DNA of 64,000 nucleotides from Anseranas semipalmata. Lineage: Eukaryota; Chordata; Aves; Anseriformes; Anseranatidae. Below, piece by piece: positions 61,801-64,000 of the stretch. The stretch covers positions 566,754 through 630,753 of the forward strand of contig VXAA01003991.1 of the NCBI GenBank assembly GCA_013399115.1, read 5' to 3'. Every line of letters starts with the position of its first letter. Positions within the stretch are counted from its first letter, which is position 1. The notes beneath the pieces were generated by a model. It ran no database searches and was not told the DNA's origin. It was given only the letters and a program-made list of their open reading frames with translations. Made by a program: the position numbers and the translations under genes.

Positions 61801-63209
61801 ACTCTCAGATTAATAAAGCTACCTTAAAATCTATAATGCCAAAGCCTAAATAAAATAAATTGGAGGAAGTTCAATACTAGTTACTACCTATGAAATAAAA
61901 ATAAGTAAAAAATACATTACTGCACCTTGGAAATTACTGTGCTGGTCAGGCTGGGCAAATGAAATGTGATATTATAACACATAAAAGCAAAGGAGCTTAA
62001 TTAAGTACTTCTGAAGATATTAGAGACCTATCTTGTAAAAGAAGGGGCAGTGAGAAGTAAAACAGGGTGTGCAGATAGTGCAACAGGAAGACACCACCAC
62101 TCACCATGACTGGTCTGACTGTAGATTTCTGTAGGATTTATTCAATATGTAAGTAACATACAAAAATGTAATAATAATAGCAAATCTTATAAAAAAAAGA
62201 TGGAGAATCACTTCAAAAATTCTCCTCTGAGATGGATGCATTTGCCTAATTTTATTCTCACAGTGATTTGATGGAGACTCTGTTGACTCTGTCTACTCAT
62301 CTGCAGCTGACTTCAAGCATTTGCACCAGCTGAGTATCCAAATACTTGCTTACAAACAGGGGCCAAGCAAGATCCATGAAGTCGTTAGTAATTTCTCCCT
62401 GATTTGTATGTAGTATTGCTTTCTTTCTTATGATTAAAAATAATAACTCGTTCGGTGATGTCAGCATCAAAGATCAATGCTGAACAGATTGATTCTTACT
62501 AGGTCTCAAATGGCAGATTACATTTAATTGAACAATATTAGTCTCCAACTCCATAATTCCTCACTAGAATTTCAGCAGGATGTACTATTCTTTGACACCT
62601 CCTACTTGAGAACCAATGTATTTTTGTATTTTTTCCATACGTTTTTATTTTGAAAAACAAAAAAGTAAAGAAAGAGAAATCAAGACAGAAGAAGTCACGT
62701 TCCTCCACAATCTCTGAAAGCAGAGGTGACTATTAGATGTTAGCATCTGCCGACCTTCAGAAATACAAATCTCACATCTTAAGATTCTGCCACAAACATA
62801 TCTGGGTCGGTGGTTTAAACCCAGCCAACAAGGGGACTGACTGGAAATAATTATTATCTGATAATGCCACATGTGAAAATGAATTTGTTCCAAATCTATT
62901 CTGACCTTTAGACTAGAAAATGTACAAACGCTGCAGCACTGATAAGGTGCTGAGTTGTGTGAAAAATTGTCACATTTTTTGTAAGAGAGCTCAGTGTATT
63001 AAAGCTGCATTACATTTACACTAGTATTTTCAAGAGTCCAGGAGAATCCATTCATGAGGATTTAAGGCTACACAGTCTACATTCAGGTAAGAAAAATAAA
63101 AATCAAAATACTTACTGGAATTCCATGCAATTGTGGCTTATCTATCAAGCTGTGTAGCTCATTCTTTGAAGCTTCTACTTTTTCTAAGTCTGCTGCATCC
63201 ACCATGTAA
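55762..63209 (-). CDS. ARL8B-like: ARL8-family small GTPase, ARL8B-like paralogue, C-terminal half (partial gene, 4 exons in window)
   Basis: Four minus-strand exons (63116-63209, 60922-60989, 58876-58946, 55762-55811) join in frame with GT/AG splice sites and total 283 nt. They encode roughly residues 93-186 of the 186-residue ARL8 proteins and stop at the same length as the family. The guanine-specificity motif NKRD is at about residues 130-133 and the SCK (G5) motif at about 163-165; the C-terminal helix is [17 protein letters not shown]8 proteins are Arf-like GTPases on lysosomes that recruit kinesin adaptors and tethering factors (family knowledge). Compared from memory with ARL8A and ARL8B, the sequence has V96, K108 and G136 as in ARL8A, Q142 as in ARL8B, and its own changes (L101, V104, S113, I115, H121, L147, H185, C186). 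This suggests a separate paralogue. The P-loop and switch exons were not found up to the right edge, so the gene continues beyond it. An intact frame with intact splice sites argues against a pseudogene. Confidence 0.93.
55902..55931. repeat. (AAAC)n microsatellite close to the last ARL8-like exon
   Basis: Six to seven AAAC units about 90 bp upstream (in gene sense) of the terminal coding exon; GTTT repeats in the sense strand. Confidence 0.9.
56845..57330 (-). mobile_element. Possible ancient CR1/L3-like LINE remnant in ARL8-like intron
   Basis: Box order on the plus strand follows old antisense CR1/L3 copies: a CACAGTGCTCCAGTAATGC piece (as in CR1 text around the LEYCV codons), AGGTCAGCCTTTCTAGGCACAATGTTACACTG, then TGATCCTTTTCATTATTCTCCCATTTGCAAATTTTAG. 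On the minus strand the frame at 56901-57143 contains [10 protein letters not shown], like RPHLEYCV. Highly decayed; boundaries uncertain. Confidence 0.42.
58876..58946 (-). CDS. ARL8B-like: ARL8-like coding exon C (G5 motif)
   Basis: The exon is 71 nt: one base closing the split leucine codon, then 23 codons [17 protein letters not shown] followed by KEKDNI, and one base G of the next split codon. The acceptor TTCTGTAG lies just above 58946 and the donor GTAAGC at 58875-58870. The translated segment is identical to ARL8A and ARL8B as I remember them, the strongest single piece of evidence for the family. SCK takes the place of the SAK motif that contacts the guanine. Confidence 0.96.
58947..60921 (-). 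other. Intron of the ARL8-like gene carrying an antisense CR1
   Basis: This 1975-bp intron lies between the NKRD exon and the SCK exon. Its central third is a CR1 copy in the opposite orientation to the gene (59615-60298). The remainder is AT-rich with nothing else recognised. Confidence 0.85.
59615..60298 (+). mobile_element. CR1 LINE, 5'-truncated, antisense in ARL8-like intron
   Basis: The plus strand encodes CR1 ORF2 protein remains: [55 protein letters not shown] and YKYLKGGY, in that order, interrupted by stop codons (for example TAA near 59674 and TGA near 59938). The 3' untranslated tail ends with AGAGGTCCCTTCCAACCATT and the short repeat TGTGATTC twice. The coding region is broken, so it is not active. 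It lies between the NKRD and SCK exons of the minus-strand ARL8-like gene. Confidence 0.95.
60922..60989 (-). CDS. ARL8B-like: ARL8-like coding exon B (NKRD guanine-binding motif)
   Basis: The exon is 68 nt: 22 full codons beginning [18 protein letters not shown] and ending IEK, plus two bases (TT) of a split codon. The acceptor is TTTCAG and the donor is a full-consensus GTAAGT. NKRD is the G4 motif that reads the guanine base. P135-G136 matches ARL8A, while Q142 matches ARL8B. The TT of the split codon joins A from the next exon to give leucine, where both human paralogues have methionine. Confidence 0.95.
60990..63115 (-). other. Intron of the ARL8-like gene (2.13 kb)
   Basis: The donor is GTAAG at 63115-63111 and the acceptor TTTCAG at 60995-60990. 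The sequence is AT-rich. I recognise no repeat or exon in it; a plus-strand open frame at 61285-61488 and its minus-strand partner have no family resemblance. Confidence 0.8.
63116..63209 (-). CDS. ARL8B-like: ARL8-like coding exon A (residues ~93-124)
   Basis: The acceptor reads TTGCAG just above position 63209 and the donor GTAAG lies at 63115-63111. The exon is 94 nt: one base completing a split codon (a valine in known ARL8), then 31 codons starting YMVDAAD and ending QLHGIP, in phase 0 with the next exon. YMVDAAD is the strand-plus-turn segment before the helix that follows switch II in Arf-like proteins. The L101, V104 and H121 changes relative to ARL8A and ARL8B are all in this exon. 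Confidence 0.93.
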
Positions 63210-64000
63210 CTGCAATGGGAAAATAGTTATTTATAGTTATTTATGGTATTGTCCACTACTTACAGAAAGTTGCATTAAAACTTCTGAAATGTGACAAATG
63301 TATTCGCATTGACATCAGTATTAAAACACTCCTGATTGTATATACCTATTTATTAATACAGGAAGACAGAATTAAATATGGGCTGTGAGGGAAAATGGCC
63401 TGGAAAATGCAATTACTTATATAGCTGAGACATGGGATGTGTAAAAAATACTACTTGTATTGTGCTGGGTCCTCCTACTGAATGGTTTGACAGATCTAAG
63501 CATCCTATTAAAGACTCTTCTAGAAGCAACTGTTTCTATTGGAAGGATTTTTTGCAATATGAAAATCCAGCATCAAGATAGTAAAGAGTAATGAGCAAAT
63601 GGATGGAAAGAATGGACACTATTAAATACACCTGTATCTCTATCTATATCTAGTGCTAGGAAACAACAAGAATATTACAAGCATAGGAAATAATTGTCTG
63701 CCAGCTGCATAATGTAATATCTTTCAACCAGACGCCAGTGAAGTCAAAACAAGTCATTCTAATATGGTAAATCAAGTAACCCACTGTTACAATCCAAGTA
63801 TTTTTTTCTTGAATTCTGCTTTCTGCTGCTACAGCAATCGGGTTCTGAAGGGAACACTGCTGCATATCTTATGCTTCCTCTTTGTTTTCATGTTATCACC
63901 AAGTTCAGCTAAACATCTCAACATAAGAGAAAAAGCAGCATAATTAAGAAAAGGGTAAGTAATGGAGATGGAAAGGAGTAAAAGCATGTCTGTATTAATA
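63210..64000 (-). other. Upstream ARL8-like intron, cut by the window edge
   Basis: I looked for the next upstream coding segment (the WDIGGQ and MWERYC region of ARL8) on the minus strand to the right edge and did not find it. The intron therefore runs out of the window and the first half of the gene lies outside. Confidence 0.7.

Noticed and set aside
1..64000. CRISPR arrays, tRNA or rRNA genes, prokaryotic operons
   Set aside because: No regularly spaced direct repeats, no cloverleaf or rRNA-like sequence noticed, and the sequence is clearly vertebrate.

Overview
The window looks like nuclear DNA from a bird. Three fragments of the avian LINE family CR1 are recognisable. Two carry the C-terminal reverse-transcriptase reading frame, and all three have the typical CR1 3' end with short repeats of the ATTCTATG type. 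There is also one solitary LTR of an endogenous retrovirus family common in bird genomes, and several old amniote repeats (MIR-like SINEs and CR1/L3-like LINE remnants). The sequence is AT-rich, has many simple repeats, and shows no bacterial features: no operons, Shine-Dalgarno sites or long contiguous reading frames. I infer a non-galliform (neoavian) bird from the LTR family, but I cannot prove this.

Only one gene is supported. It lies at the right end on the minus strand, and its last four coding exons are in the window: 63116-63209, 60922-60989, 58876-58946 and 55762-55811. All have consensus GT/AG splice sites and compatible phases. Joined, they give the C-terminal half (about residues 93 to 186) of an ARL8-type small GTPase, the family that links lysosomes to kinesin. 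The residues mix ARL8A and ARL8B characters and the protein ends in His-Cys instead of the usual Arg-Ser, so this is probably a third, ARL8B-like paralogue. Exons for the N-terminal half (P-loop, switch regions) must lie to the right of the window. A probable poly(A) signal lies at 55629-55634.

The left 55 kb (1-55600) holds no gene that I can support. From left to right it contains: a minus-strand CR1 fragment with internal deletions (1063-1833); an ERV solo LTR (7518-8071); a MIR-like SINE (8386-8520); a second MIR-like piece (22750-22860); an old amniote SINE-like piece (27590-27668); a CR1/L3-like remnant (29380-29860); further MIR-like pieces (31480-31570 and 38372-38445); a short CR1 3' end (42643-42786); and another amniote SINE-like piece (43028-43110). 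Homopolymer, purine and microsatellite tracts are scattered between them. The rest is anonymous intergenic sequence, or possibly introns of genes outside the window. A few stretches (about 32030-32480 and 47500-47940) have the look of conserved non-coding elements, but that needs alignment. Translated open frames here are short, overlap on both strands and resemble no family I know.

The introns of the ARL8-like gene also carry repeats: a 0.7 kb CR1 copy in antisense to the gene (59615-60298) and an older LINE remnant (56845-57330). No previously undescribed system is visible. The most interesting item is the extra ARL8 paralogue with an altered C-terminus.
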